Shown: positions 15,907 through 24,741 of the stretch, in pieces
Numbering within the stretch: position 1 is the stretch's first letter
How the letters are laid out: each line of letters opens with the position of its first letter
NCBI GenBank assembly: GCA_020024055.1
Contig: JAHHUI010000004.1
Location: 1-35,656, forward strand
DNA from: Spirochaetaceae bacterium
Lineage (GTDB): Bacteria > Spirochaetota > Spirochaetia > WRBN01
Direction of reading: 5' to 3'
DNA: 35,656 bases
Notes under the pieces: model-generated
Databases searched by the model: none
Seen by the model: only the letters and a program-made list of their open reading frames with translations
What the model was told of the DNA's origin: nothing
Made by a program: the position numbers and the translations under genes

Positions 15907-16472
15907 TACTTTTATTTATCGAAATTTTCAAGCTTTGGTATGAAGAAGAAGTAAAAAATTGTATACAAAACTTGCAAATACAAATGAGCGTGAACAATAT
16001 AATGAACTGGAAAAAGAAATTTAAAACTTTATGCGTATGTTAGATAAGCTTGTTATATATTACATTGAATTTGGAAAATACTATACTTCGTGCTTTAAAG
16101 ACTGTTGGTTTTAATAGCTATGAAGAACAATAAGATGTATTAAAAAACAGCGTTTGCATTAGGGAACAAGTAGTTCTTTACTAATGCTGAGCAGTCTAGT
16201 ATTATACCTTTTATTCGTACTAGCTTTATTGTTTACTTTTTAAATTTTTGCTGGTAGTATAGGTGTACTTTTTTATAAAAGAGATGAAAGATTGTGCCTT
16301 TAGAAATTATCCCAGGAATACAGTGCATATATGAATTATAAAAAATTTGTGTCTTAGTTGTGCTAAGTGGAACACTCGCTTTTTAGGCGTATATATAAAA
16401 AATAAAATACTTTCTACTGCAGATCATTCAAGTCCAGATAAAGACAGTATTATCTCTTCTATAAATGATAAA
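15907..16472. other. Gene-poor AT-rich stretch with coding debris
   Basis: No intact gene is visible. On the plus strand, 15972-16030 reads KLANTNEREQYNELEKEI before a stop. Around 16190-16360 broken frames read LVLYLLFVLALLF and later FYKRDERLC and KLSQEYSAYMNYKKF, faintly like the end of isoprenylcysteine methyltransferase-type membrane proteins. From 16400 a frame reads ADHSSPDKDSIISSI directly before the pyrophosphatase start. The amidase promoter must lie at the left end on the minus strand, but I see no convincing boxes. Confidence 0.5.
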
Positions 16473-17390
16473 ATGCTTTTTGTTGTGGGGCATGCAAACC
16501 CAGATACGGATAGTGTTGTTTCTGCTATTTCCGCGGCATATTTATATAAACAATTTGGATACAATACAACAGCGTGTCGTCAGGGTTCTATTGCGCCAGA
16601 AACAGCTTTTGTTTTAAACAAGCAGAGTTTGCAGAGCCTGTACTATTAGAGGATACTACAGGGGAAGATATAATTCTAGTAGATTTTTCAGATAAGATGC
16701 AAGCTCCACCCAATATTAAAAAGCATATATTCATACAATTATAGATCACTATAAGTTGGAAGATTTGACAACAGATGCCCCACTTGAAATGTAGGTGCGT
16801 CCTATTGGGTGTACGGCTGCTATAGTGTATGGAATGTATAAGCATTATGGTGTTGCTGTTCCCCAAAATATAGCGAAAGCAATGTTTTTGGCAATACTTT
16901 CCGACACAGTATTGTTTAAGTCTGTGACAACTACTAAAGCAGACAAAGAAGCTGTCCAGGAATTGAAAAAAATTGCAGAAGTAAAGGATCCTCTTGCACT
17001 TGGAATGGAGATGCTTGTTGCTAAATCTACCATTAAAGGCGCAACTCCAGATGAATTGATACACCGAGATTATAAAGATTTCCTCATGAATGGCAAAAAA
17101 GTTGGTATAGGTCAACTTGAAGTTGTGGATCTCAGTAAGTTAGAAAACATGCATGAGGAACTACGTACAACATTGCAAAAAATAAAAGAAGTTGGGGTGT
17201 ACCATAGAGTTTTATTTTTTCTTACAGATATTATGAAGGAAGAACCCCGTTTTGTTGCTTCTGATGATGTAGAACTTATTGAACAAGCATTTAACAATAA
17301 GTTAAATAATGATACTATGTGCTTGGAAGGGATAATGAGTAGAAAAAAAAACAAATTGTACCTGTTTTACAAAGAGCATTTGCAAAGTAA
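16473..17390 (+). pseudogene. ppaC: Manganese-dependent (family II) inorganic pyrophosphatase pseudogene
   Basis: Family II PPases (DHH phosphoesterases) hydrolyse pyrophosphate using Mn2+. The start MLFVVGHANPDTDSVVSAI and FRQG-like CRQGSIAPETAFVLN are clear. A frame change near 16617 leads to AEFAEPVLLEDTTGED and VDFSDK. A second near 16733 gives TIIDHYKLEDLTTDAPLEM, where the diagnostic DHH reads DHY. A TAG follows at 16792, then VRPIGCTAAIVYGMYKHYG, ILSDTVLFKS and GIGQLEVVDL are intact to EGIMSRKK. An A9 run (17343-17351) shifts the end; skipping it restores QIVPVLQRAFAK and TAA at 17390. With four lesions and a mutated catalytic motif the gene is dead. The following 249 bases to 17639 hold nothing I can identify. 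Confidence 0.9.
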
Positions 17391-17639
17391 ACATAATGCT
17401 AAAAGGCGCTGTAAATAAAAAAGAATAAAATTAACAAGACCTCTTATATCAATCATACAAGTTTACTATAAAAGTATACAATATGACTTTCCCAAATGAG
17501 GTATTGTACAGAAAGTGTTTAAATTGCCTTATTTTAGACTATATTGTGAGCTATACCAAAATCACATCAATAGTTTTATCATGAGACACGAGGAGCAATA
17601 TTTCCTAGACCTGCAACATGATGCTAAGATTAATGCTTT

Positions 17640-18749
17640 TTATGTATTAAATTTAAAAAATAATACATCGCCATCCTGCACAAGATAGTCTTTTCCTTCT
17701 TGGCGCAGGCGGCCCTTGGCCTTGATTTCTGCCTCGCTGCCCAAATCGAAGAGGTCTTGGCAATTATAGGCCTCGGCCCGGATAAATCCTTTTTCAAAGT
17801 CGCTGTGAATGCAGCCGGCGGCCTTGGGGGCCGTATCGCCCTCTTTAAATGTCCAGGCGCGGTTTTCGCTGCCGCCCACGGTGAAAAATGTGCGTAAACC
17901 CAGCATACGATAGCTGGCCGTGGTTAGCTGCTGCAGGCCTGTCATAGTGATACCTGCCTCTTGCAGGAACATTTGGCGGTCTTCTTCGCTGTCCAGCTGG
18001 CTGATGTCTGCCTCTAATTTTCCGCATAAGACAATCACAGGGATATTGTGTTCAGCGGCGTGTTTTTTCACGGCGGCCACCAGGTCATTGTCTTGTTTGA
18101 TTCCCGCCTCGTCTACATTGCACACCAGGATTTCTTTTTTCATGGTGATCAGAAATAATTCATACAAAAGCTGGACTTCTTCGGATTCCAGGCTCAGTTC
18201 GCGTGCGGCTTTGCCTTGCTCCAAATGGGCCTTCATCTTCTCCAACACGGGGTTTTCGGTTTTGGCTTTTTCGCTGATTTTTTTGTCGGGGTTACGCAGG
18301 AATTTTTGATTTTTTTCCAGGCGATGGTTCACACTTTCCAAGTCGGCCAGGATAAGCTCGAGATTAATCACTTCGATATCGCGCACCGGGTCCACCTTGC
18401 CGGCCACGTGAATGACATCATCGTCGTGGAAGCAGCGCACCACATGGGCAATCATGCCTGTCTGGCGGATATTGGCCAGGAATTTATTGCCCAGACCCTC
18501 TCCTTTCGAGGCCCCTTCCACCAGGCCGGCGATGTCCACAAATTCCATGCTGGCATACACTTTCTTCTCAGCAGGGATGATGGAATCGAGCCGATCCAGG
18601 CGATCATCGGGCACATTCACAATGCCGTGATTGGGTTCTATTGTGCAAAAGGGATAATTCGCTGCCTGTGCAGGCGCATTGGACAAACTGGAAAAGATAG
18701 TGGATTTTCCCACATTGGGCAGGCCCACGATACCGCAATTTAAAGCCAC
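17640..18749 (-). CDS. ychF: YchF/OLA1-family P-loop ATPase
   Basis: YchF is a conserved Obg-related protein that prefers ATP to GTP, binds ribosomes and is linked to stress responses. Its 369 residues include Walker A GLPNVGKST (residues 8-16), DIAGLVEGASKGEGLGNKF (G3 region, near 66), the coiled-coil insertion (about 135-205), VCNVDE (the altered G4 motif typical of YchF) and a C-terminal TGS domain (about 283-366, with FFTVGGSENRAWTF and DGDVLFFKFN). It starts with GTG after GGGAGGAG. It lies 78 bases downstream of eda on the same strand; read-through from the kdgK-eda unit is possible. The gene is intact. Confidence 0.95.
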   Translation of the reverse strand: MALNCGIVGLPNVGKSTIFSSLSNAPAQAANYPFCTIEPNHGIVNVPDDRLDRLDSIIPAEKKVYASMEFVDIAGLVEGASKGEGLGNKFLANIRQTGMIAHVVRCFHDDDVIHVAGKVDPVRDIEVINLELILADLESVNHRLEKNQKFLRNPDKKISEKAKTENPVLEKMKAHLEQGKAARELSLESEEVQLLYELFLITMKKEILVCNVDEAGIKQDNDLVAAVKKHAAEHNIPVIVLCGKLEADISQLDSEEDRQMFLQEAGITMTGLQQLTTASYRMLGLRTFFTVGGSENRAWTFKEGDTAPKAAGCIHSDFEKGFIRAEAYNCQDLFDLGSEAEIKAKGRLRQEGKDYLVQDGDVLFFKFNT

Positions 18750-18827
18750 AAAAACTCCTCCCTCTCTACACTGAGCATTGTATCAGCAACAGGGCAGAAA
18801 GGGAAGAGCTGTGCAGCGGAACATTCA

Positions 18828-19796
18828 TTAATAGCGCACAAGATGCCAGGCAAAGCCACCCATTTCCTTCTCGAAATAGATAGCCTTCAGGCCCTGTTTG
18901 TCGCTGGGCATAAATTCTGTGTTGAACTTGAACCCCTTGCCCTCAAAATAGGCGCGTGCGCGCTCGACATGATTGCAACGAATAGCCACATGGCCTTTTT
19001 CGCCCAGGAACGGTGTCTTCATAATTTCAATCTGATTGCCTTCTTTTGTGGCCAGGAAATGTGAAGAATTGCCGTCTTTATCAGCAAAATTAAACATTCC
19101 CGAGAGAGAAGAAGCCAGATCCAGGGCTTCTTTATCGCTGTTTAGATTGATGCCCACATGCCCCAAAGAGAATGAATGCAAAGCCGCCACAGCGTTTTTA
19201 GAGAGCTGGGTGATTTTGTCAAATGCCTTGGCATTGATTAAATCGGCGCTGACCATCCAGCTTCCCCCCACGGCATGCACATTGGCTGCGCGCGCATATT
19301 GAGGCAGATTTTTCTCATTCACGCCGCCTGTAGGGATGAATTTAATATCCGGATACACGGTCATAAATGTTTTGAGCATATCTAATCCGCCCGATTGCTC
19401 TGCCGGGAAAAATTTCAAGATTTTCAAGCCCATCGCCACAGCCTGTTCCACCAGACTGGGATTGGTCACTCCGGGTGTGGGCACAATGCCTTTTTTCAAA
19501 CAATGCTCTACCACTTTGGGGTTGAACCCGGGGCTCACAATGTACTTTGCCCCGCTGTCAATGGCAATATCCACCTGTTCTGTTGTTAACACAGTGCCGG
19601 CACCAAGGATTAATTTGGGGCATTTTTTGGCCAATGTTTTAATCGCCTCTGCGGCACAATCAGTGCGAAATGTCACCTCGGCGACGGGCAAGTCTCCGGC
19701 CAAAAGCGCCTCGCCCAAAGGCACAGCATCATCCAGATTTTCAATTTTCACCACAGGAATAAGCCCTGCTAATTTTAAACTTTCTAATACATCCAT
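18828..19796 (-). CDS. eda: KDPG/KHG aldolase fused to a glyoxalase-fold domain
   Basis: The aldolase splits 2-keto-3-deoxy-6-phosphogluconate into pyruvate and glyceraldehyde 3-phosphate, the last step of hexuronate breakdown. The N-terminal part (1 to about 210) is a class I aldolase: EVTFR (Glu 40, Arg 44), GAGTVLT, SPGFNPKVV, PTPGVTNPSL and the Schiff-base lysine in LKFFPAE (Lys 128). Residues about 212-322 add a vicinal-oxygen-chelate (glyoxalase-like) domain (SLGHVGINLNS, GHVAIRCNHVERARAYFEGK, GFAWHLVRY), absent from the usual 210-residue enzyme. Its role is unknown; sugar recognition or regulation are guesses. It lies 13 bases after kdgK, so the two form an operon. Confidence 0.92.
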   Translation of the reverse strand: MDVLESLKLAGLIPVVKIENLDDAVPLGEALLAGDLPVAEVTFRTDCAAEAIKTLAKKCPKLILGAGTVLTTEQVDIAIDSGAKYIVSPGFNPKVVEHCLKKGIVPTPGVTNPSLVEQAVAMGLKILKFFPAEQSGGLDMLKTFMTVYPDIKFIPTGGVNEKNLPQYARAANVHAVGGSWMVSADLINAKAFDKITQLSKNAVAALHSFSLGHVGINLNSDKEALDLASSLSGMFNFADKDGNSSHFLATKEGNQIEIMKTPFLGEKGHVAIRCNHVERARAYFEGKGFKFNTEFMPSDKQGLKAIYFEKEMGGFAWHLVRY

Positions 19797-19809
19797 ATTT
19801 TTTTCCTCT

Positions 19810-20910
19810 CTATCTTGCCACGCGGGCGCTACCGCCTTTCACCAGGTTTTCCACCTCTTTCAGGCTGGCCATCGATGTATCACCGGGTGTGGTCATCGCC
19901 AGTGCCCCGTGGCACACACCATAGTCCACTGTTTCCTGAAGACTCTTGCCTGTTAAGAATCCGTATATCAGGCCACTGGCAAAGCTGTCACCGCCGCCGA
20001 CGCGATCGAAAATATCCAAGTGGGGGAATTTCTTGGATTGATAGAATTTGCCGTCGCACCACAACACTGCCGCCCAGTCATTGTCGCTGGCGGTGTGCAC
20101 TTCGCGCAATGTGGTGGCCACAGCCTTGAAATTGGGGTAGGCCTTAGTTGCTTTTTCAATCATCTTCATAAAATTGGCCGGGTCTAAAGACGAAAGATTC
20201 TCATCCACGCCTTCCACCTCAAAACCTAAAGCCTTGGAGAAATCTTCTTCATTGCCAATCATCACATCCACATATTTGGCAATTTCACGGTTCACTTCCT
20301 GGCATTTCTTCTCCCCGCCAATGGCTTTCCACAAAGAGGGACGGAAATTCAGGTCATAGCTAGTCATCACGCCATTGGCCTTGGCTGCCTTCAGGGTTTC
20401 AATCACCAATTCAGGTGTAGTTTCAGACAGCGCTGCATAAATGCCGCCCGTGTGCAGCCAACGTGTGCCATGTGTTTTGAAAATGGTATTCCAGTCAATA
20501 TCACCCTTTTTCAGCATGCTGGCGGCCGAATGTGCACGGTCGGACACACCCAAAGCCCCGCGCACGCCAAATCCTCTTTCAGTGAAATTCAAGCCCACGC
20601 GCGCCCCGCGGCCGATGCCGTCATAATCAAACCATTTAATATATTCTGTGCTCACGCCGCCCTGCTTGATCAGGTCTTCCAGCAGCAAGCCCACATCATT
20701 TTTGGGAATGCCGGTGACAAGTGCACTGCGCATGCCAAAACAGCGATGCAGTCCGCGGGCTACATTGTATTCACCGCCGCCTTCCCACACAGCAAACGAA
20801 CGTGCTGTTTTCACTCTTCCTGCGCCTGGATCCAGGCGCAGCATCACTTCGCCCAGCGACACAATATCCCATTTAGTTTCTTCAGCTTTTTTAATTGGCA
20901 ATGCAGACAT
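19810..20910 (-). CDS. kdgK: 2-dehydro-3-deoxygluconokinase
   Basis: KdgK phosphorylates KDG to KDPG with ATP, feeding Eda encoded next. The 366-residue protein is a PfkB-family (ribokinase fold) sugar kinase: GEVMLRLDPG at the N-terminus, WEGGGEYNVARGL (first PfkB signature region, near 44), YDLNFRPSLW, NEEDF (near 220), and GGGDSFASGLIYGF (second signature with the catalytic Asp, near 312). AAGGGGGA precedes the ATG. Only the downstream steps are in this operon; the upper pathway is 4-11 kb away at uxuB and uxuA-uxaC. Confidence 0.92.
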   Translation of the reverse strand: MSALPIKKAEETKWDIVSLGEVMLRLDPGAGRVKTARSFAVWEGGGEYNVARGLHRCFGMRSALVTGIPKNDVGLLLEDLIKQGGVSTEYIKWFDYDGIGRGARVGLNFTERGFGVRGALGVSDRAHSAASMLKKGDIDWNTIFKTHGTRWLHTGGIYAALSETTPELVIETLKAAKANGVMTSYDLNFRPSLWKAIGGEKKCQEVNREIAKYVDVMIGNEEDFSKALGFEVEGVDENLSSLDPANFMKMIEKATKAYPNFKAVATTLREVHTASDNDWAAVLWCDGKFYQSKKFPHLDIFDRVGGGDSFASGLIYGFLTGKSLQETVDYGVCHGALAMTTPGDTSMASLKEVENLVKGGSARVAR

Positions 20911-20959
20911 GCAAAGTCCCCCTTCTTATAACTTTTTTAATTCTCTGGTTTTTTCAGGA

Positions 20960-20990
20960 GAAAATGATTCCCCCTTTCGATCTCATTTTC
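20960..20990 (-). promoter_or_regulatory. Inverted repeat in the kdgK leader
   Basis: GAAAATGA (20960-20967) and TCATTTTC (20983-20990) form a perfect 8-bp inverted repeat with a 15-base loop, 50 bases before the kdgK start. It could be an operator or leader hairpin. A TTGACA on the minus strand (21016-21011) lies upstream but has no convincing -10 partner. Confidence 0.35.
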
Positions 20991-21028
20991 GGAAAAAACT
21001 GTCAGATAGTTGTCAATTTTATTATTTT

Positions 21029-21076
21029 ATTGTAAATTGAAGCACAATAAAAATTGTAAATTGAAGCACGATAAAA
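21029..21076 (+). repeat. 24-bp tandem duplication
   Basis: Two adjacent 24-base units (21029-21052 and 21053-21076), each starting ATTGTAAATTGAAGCAC, differ by one base (A to G). The second ends on the first base of the pcnB ATG. Being a multiple of three, it keeps the upstream frame open. Confidence 0.85.
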
Positions 21077-22218
21077 TGCTTAAGCGTTATTCAAAAAATT
21101 CCAGTGGCAAGCTGGTGAAACAGGCTGATATTTATTTGGTGAACGAACACGGCATCACCCGTGAACGCATAGATAAAGAAGCCCTGAAAATTTGCCAGAA
21201 ATTAACATCACGCGGCTTCGAGGCTTATATCGTTGGTGGAGCCGTCAGAGATTTGCTCTTGGGCCTCTCACCCAAAGATTTCGATATTGTCACTAATGCC
21301 GATCCTCGCCAGGCCAAGCGTGCCTGCGGCCATGCACGCATCATCGGTCGACGCTTCCCGCTGGTGCATGCCGTAAGCCCCAGCGGCCATATCTTTGAAG
21401 TGGCCACTTTTCGTTCTCTGGCTCCCGACCCCGACGGCAATATTTTCGGCAATATGTGTCAGGATGCCTTTCGCCGAGATTTCACCATGAATGCCTTGTA
21501 CTATAACCCCGTGAATGAACATCTGATTGATTTTCATCAGGCCCTGCATCATATACGCAGCCGCAGACTGGTGCCTATTATTCCCCCTGTCCAGTCTTTC
21601 AACGAAGACCCCGTGCGTATGCTGCGCGCCGTGAAATACAGCGTGACTACCGATAGCCGCATCTCGATGTCTTTGGGGCATTGCATCAAGCGCCAGGCCC
21701 GCCTGCTGGAAACCTGTTCGCGTTCCAGGCTCACTGAAGAGCTGAATAAAGTGCTGCGTCATGAAAAGGTTTTTGATATTCTGCGCGCCTGTGCATCTTA
21801 TGGTCTTTTGGGCTATTGGCTGCCTGAATTTACGCGCGAACTGGGTTCTTTGCCCAAAATGAATCAATCATCATATTGGCATATGCTGCGCACATATCAG
21901 CAACAAGGCCAAAAGTATGATGTGGATGAAGTGCTTATTATTCTTTTTGAAGACTATTTAGACAGGCAAAATGTGTTGCGCGACGGGTGCATCAGTGAGT
22001 CTATCCAGAAGTTAAAAGAAGTTTTGTTGCCTCTTGTTCTGCCAAATGCTTTGATTCAGAAAGTGATTGAGAGGATTTTTGAGCAAAAAAAACTGCATCC
22101 TGAAGCACATACACCTCCGCCGATTCCTGGCGGCACAGGGGCATTCAAGCGCCGTCGGCGCCGTCGCAGCCGCGCGCGCGGACATGTGGCATCAACATCC
22201 CGAGGCGCTTCTGCATGA
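21076..22218 (+). CDS. pcnB: Poly(A) polymerase / tRNA nucleotidyltransferase family protein
   Basis: An enzyme of the class II nucleotidyltransferase superfamily that adds A tails to RNA or CCA to tRNA ends. The head domain holds AYIVGGAVRDLLLG (near 55) and KDFDIVTNA with the metal-binding Asp pair, then RRDFTMNALYYN and EDPVRMLRAVKY. The neck and body follow, and the C-terminus is a strongly basic tail (FKRRRRRRSRARG). The order of motifs and the basic tail fit PcnB better than CCA enzymes. I placed the start at ATG 21076 although it has no clear Shine-Dalgarno; the frame stays open upstream to a TTG at 21010 through the 24-bp duplication. The stop overlaps the next ATG. Confidence 0.85.
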   Translation: MLKRYSKNSSGKLVKQADIYLVNEHGITRERIDKEALKICQKLTSRGFEAYIVGGAVRDLLLGLSPKDFDIVTNADPRQAKRACGHARIIGRRFPLVHAVSPSGHIFEVATFRSLAPDPDGNIFGNMCQDAFRRDFTMNALYYNPVNEHLIDFHQALHHIRSRRLVPIIPPVQSFNEDPVRMLRAVKYSVTTDSRISMSLGHCIKRQARLLETCSRSRLTEELNKVLRHEKVFDILRACASYGLLGYWLPEFTRELGSLPKMNQSSYWHMLRTYQQQGQKYDVDEVLIILFEDYLDRQNVLRDGCISESIQKLKEVLLPLVLPNALIQKVIERIFEQKKLHPEAHTPPPIPGGTGAFKRRRRRRSRARGHVASTSRGASA

Positions 22219-23669
22219 TACGCCGGATGATTTTAATCTGCGTATTTTTTGTATTGTTTCTTGTTCCTGTAGTCTTGCTGGCTTTTGTATTCCGATCGCC
22301 TGTTTTCCCGGCGGCATGGCCTTCTTTGTTGTTTTTTTCTTTTTCTTTGGCTGCTTTGGGCACAGCTGTGGCCATTTTAATAGGCCTGCCTGCCTCTTTC
22401 TGTGCTGCCGGCGATTCTTTTTTTGCCCGCCTGCTATTTGCCACGGCTCTGGTGCCGTTTTTTCTTCCCATCAGCATTGGCGGCGTGCTGATTTATCAAG
22501 CGTTTCAAGACTTTTCTGCCCTGTTTTCTATAGAGATGCGAGGCAGCTTTATTGGCCTGATTCTCGCCCATGGATTTTATGAGGCCCCCATTATTATTTT
22601 TTATCTTTCTCTTGCTTTGCGTGGCATTCCCTCTGTGTATCTTGTGCAGATGCAAGAGGATGGTTTATCTGTTTTTCGCCAATGCTTATTTTGCCTTCGC
22701 ATGATAGGAAAGCAGATTTTCCAGGCCGCGGCAATTGTATTTTTATATATTTTTCAAAGCACAGCCTTGGTGATGAATATAGGCCTGGGGCGTTATGAAA
22801 CACTTGAGAGCTCTATTTTGCTTTCTTTTGGCCAGCGCTCCGATTTTTCGGCGGGCCTGGGCCTGGCCATTATTCAGGCATTGTTTTTATGGCTCATTTT
22901 TTCTTGTTTTTATACACGATCTGATATGCATTTTTCCATGACCCAGGACAAACAAATATGCCCTGTGCCTGTATGCGCGGCCAGCCGAGTAACATCAGTC
23001 TTGTTTTTAGTTTTCATTATATATTGGCTTTCGCCTTTGTTTATACGCGGATGGCAGGGCATCAGACAGCTGTATCAGGTGCGCACATTATTTCCTTTAT
23101 ACAGCAGCCTGGTGAATTCGCTTCTCATTTCAGTTTTGGCTGCTGGCATTGCCGTCTTTGCTGCGGCGCTGTGGCTGTTTTGCCGCGGTGGAGGCCAGCT
23201 TGTTTATTCTATGGCTATGTCCCAGGCAGTGTATTTCAGCGGCGTGATGATCTGCGGTTTTCTCTGGAATATTCCTTCAATATTTTTGGCTGTGTGGGGC
23301 TTGTCTTTGTCTCTGATCCCCATCATGTATTTCTTTCTAAAGGCCTCGCAGGCAAGCGAAGATCAAGGCATTATCGCATCCGCCCGTTTGGATAATGCCC
23401 ATGGCTGGGCTTTGTGGCGCACAATATATTGGCCCTTGTGGAAGGAACGTTATTTAAATGCTTTCTGGAAAGGCGTACTGTTCGCTTTTGGCAATTTTCC
23501 CTTTGCCTATATTATGGCACAGAATAAAATCCCTATGGCTGCCATGACGCTGGGCCAATTGTTAAATCGTCGTTATATTGCCGCCGCCAATGCCTATTCG
23601 GCGCTTGTCTTTGTGCTGATGCTGCTGCCATTGCTGTTTCTCTCGCGAAAAAGAGAGAAATTTATTTAA
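22215..23669 (+). CDS. ABC transporter permease, two-domain iron/thiamine type
   Basis: A 484-residue integral membrane protein with about 12 helices arranged as two similar halves, as in FbpB/ThiP-type permeases for ferric iron or thiamine. A conserved cytoplasmic loop motif is visible in the second half (ASARLDNAHGWALWRTIYWP, like the EAA loop that contacts the ATPase) and a weaker one in the first half (QMQEDGLSVFRQCLFCLRMI). The ATG overlaps the pcnB stop (ATGA), so translation is coupled. No ATPase or binding-protein gene is next to it; the following gene is convergent and overlaps by 8 bases. Its partners must be elsewhere, and the substrate cannot be named. Confidence 0.75.
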   Translation: MIRRMILICVFFVLFLVPVVLLAFVFRSPVFPAAWPSLLFFSFSLAALGTAVAILIGLPASFCAAGDSFFARLLFATALVPFFLPISIGGVLIYQAFQDFSALFSIEMRGSFIGLILAHGFYEAPIIIFYLSLALRGIPSVYLVQMQEDGLSVFRQCLFCLRMIGKQIFQAAAIVFLYIFQSTALVMNIGLGRYETLESSILLSFGQRSDFSAGLGLAIIQALFLWLIFSCFYTRSDMHFSMTQDKQICPVPVCAASRVTSVLFLVFIIYWLSPLFIRGWQGIRQLYQVRTLFPLYSSLVNSLLISVLAAGIAVFAAALWLFCRGGGQLVYSMAMSQAVYFSGVMICGFLWNIPSIFLAVWGLSLSLIPIMYFFLKASQASEDQGIIASARLDNAHGWALWRTIYWPLWKERYLNAFWKGVLFAFGNFPFAYIMAQNKIPMAAMTLGQLLNRRYIAAANAYSALVFVLMLLPLLFLSRKREKFI

Positions 23670-24720
23670 TATCCTGCCAGCGAATTCCCTCTCCGGCGGG
23701 AATATTCTGCGCGGCATTTCTTTGCAATATCACGGGCCAGAACTGAGGCGAGAGCCCTGGGCGCAGCACCTTTTCCACGCGCAGCAGCACCGTATTGTCC
23801 TTGGTCAGGCTTTCTCCGCTTTGAATATCGCGCAAAGCACAGATAGAACGATTTGTGCGTCCGTAATTGGCCATTTCGCTGCCAGCCAGGCGCTTGCGCC
23901 CGTCGCCCAGCACGGCCTGCACTTTGTCTTTGCCGTATTGTTTTTCTAATTCATGCAAATACCGGGGATCTTCTTGTGCAATGCGCACAGAGCGCACCAT
24001 GGCCGCAAATTGTGATGGTTCCAGGGCAATCGGATCATCCAGGCCATCTCCCTTTCGGCTCAGGCAGATATGTTTTTCAATCGCCGATCCGCCGCACAGC
24101 ACAGACAAAGAAGGCACAAGAATAGGGTCCATACTGTGATCTGAGATGCCCACTTTCACATCGAAAATCGCAGCAAGATGCGGCAGCAGATTTAAATTGT
24201 AATCTTCTTCGGGCGCGGGATAGCTGGTCACGCAGTTTAAAAGTGTCACACGATGCTGAGCATCGGAAATCTGATCCAAGGCCATTTCAATATCGCTGAT
24301 TTTGCTCACTCCCAGGCTCAGGAAAATATTTTTATTTGTGCCTGATATGGCCTGGAGCAAGGGCAGATGATTCAATTCCGGACTGGCCACTTTATAGGCT
24401 TGCACATTAAGATTTTCCAAAAGGGCAAAGCTCTCTAGGCCAAAGGGCGTGCATAGAAAATCCAGGCCTGCCTTTTGGGTTTCATTTTTCAGCTCTTGAT
24501 AAAATTCCTGCGAGCGCTCCAGCTTCTTGAATGTGTCGTAAATAGAAATATTGCCTGTAGGCAAGGGCACAATCCCCACCTTGGGGTGCACAATTTCATG
24601 GGCAAAGACAGCCTGGAATTTAGCACAATTAGCCCCTGTTTCTTTGACAGCATGAATCAGCTCTTTTGCATGGGAGAGGTTGCCCTGATGACTGCCCCCT
24701 ATTTCCGCAATAATGTACAT
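23662..24720 (-). CDS. NeuB-family sialic-acid-type synthase
   Basis: NeuB enzymes condense phosphoenolpyruvate with N-acetylmannosamine or a related amino sugar to make sialic, legionaminic or pseudaminic-type acids for surface glycans. The 352-residue protein has the TIM-barrel NeuB domain (MYIIAEIGGSHQGNL, GANCAKFQ, DFLCTPFGLES, YKVASPELNHLPLL, VGISDHSMD, IEKHICLSR) and a C-terminal SAF domain (RRSICALRDIQSGESLT-like, about 285-350). ATG 24720 has AAGGA 7 bases upstream and is preferred over the in-frame ATG at 24762. No other sialic-acid genes are adjacent. The exact product is unknown. It lies downstream of uxuB behind a hairpin. Confidence 0.82.
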   Translation of the reverse strand: MYIIAEIGGSHQGNLSHAKELIHAVKETGANCAKFQAVFAHEIVHPKVGIVPLPTGNISIYDTFKKLERSQEFYQELKNETQKAGLDFLCTPFGLESFALLENLNVQAYKVASPELNHLPLLQAISGTNKNIFLSLGVSKISDIEMALDQISDAQHRVTLLNCVTSYPAPEEDYNLNLLPHLAAIFDVKVGISDHSMDPILVPSLSVLCGGSAIEKHICLSRKGDGLDDPIALEPSQFAAMVRSVRIAQEDPRYLHELEKQYGKDKVQAVLGDGRKRLAGSEMANYGRTNRSICALRDIQSGESLTKDNTVLLRVEKVLRPGLSPQFWPVILQRNAAQNIPAGEGIRWQDIK

Positions 24721-24741
24721 GAATTTTTCCTTGAAAAGATA

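Noticed and set aside
22067..22582. 171-residue plus-strand frame rich in Cys, Phe and His
   Set aside because: It spans the end of pcnB and the start of the permease in another frame; both real genes are clear and linked by ATGA.
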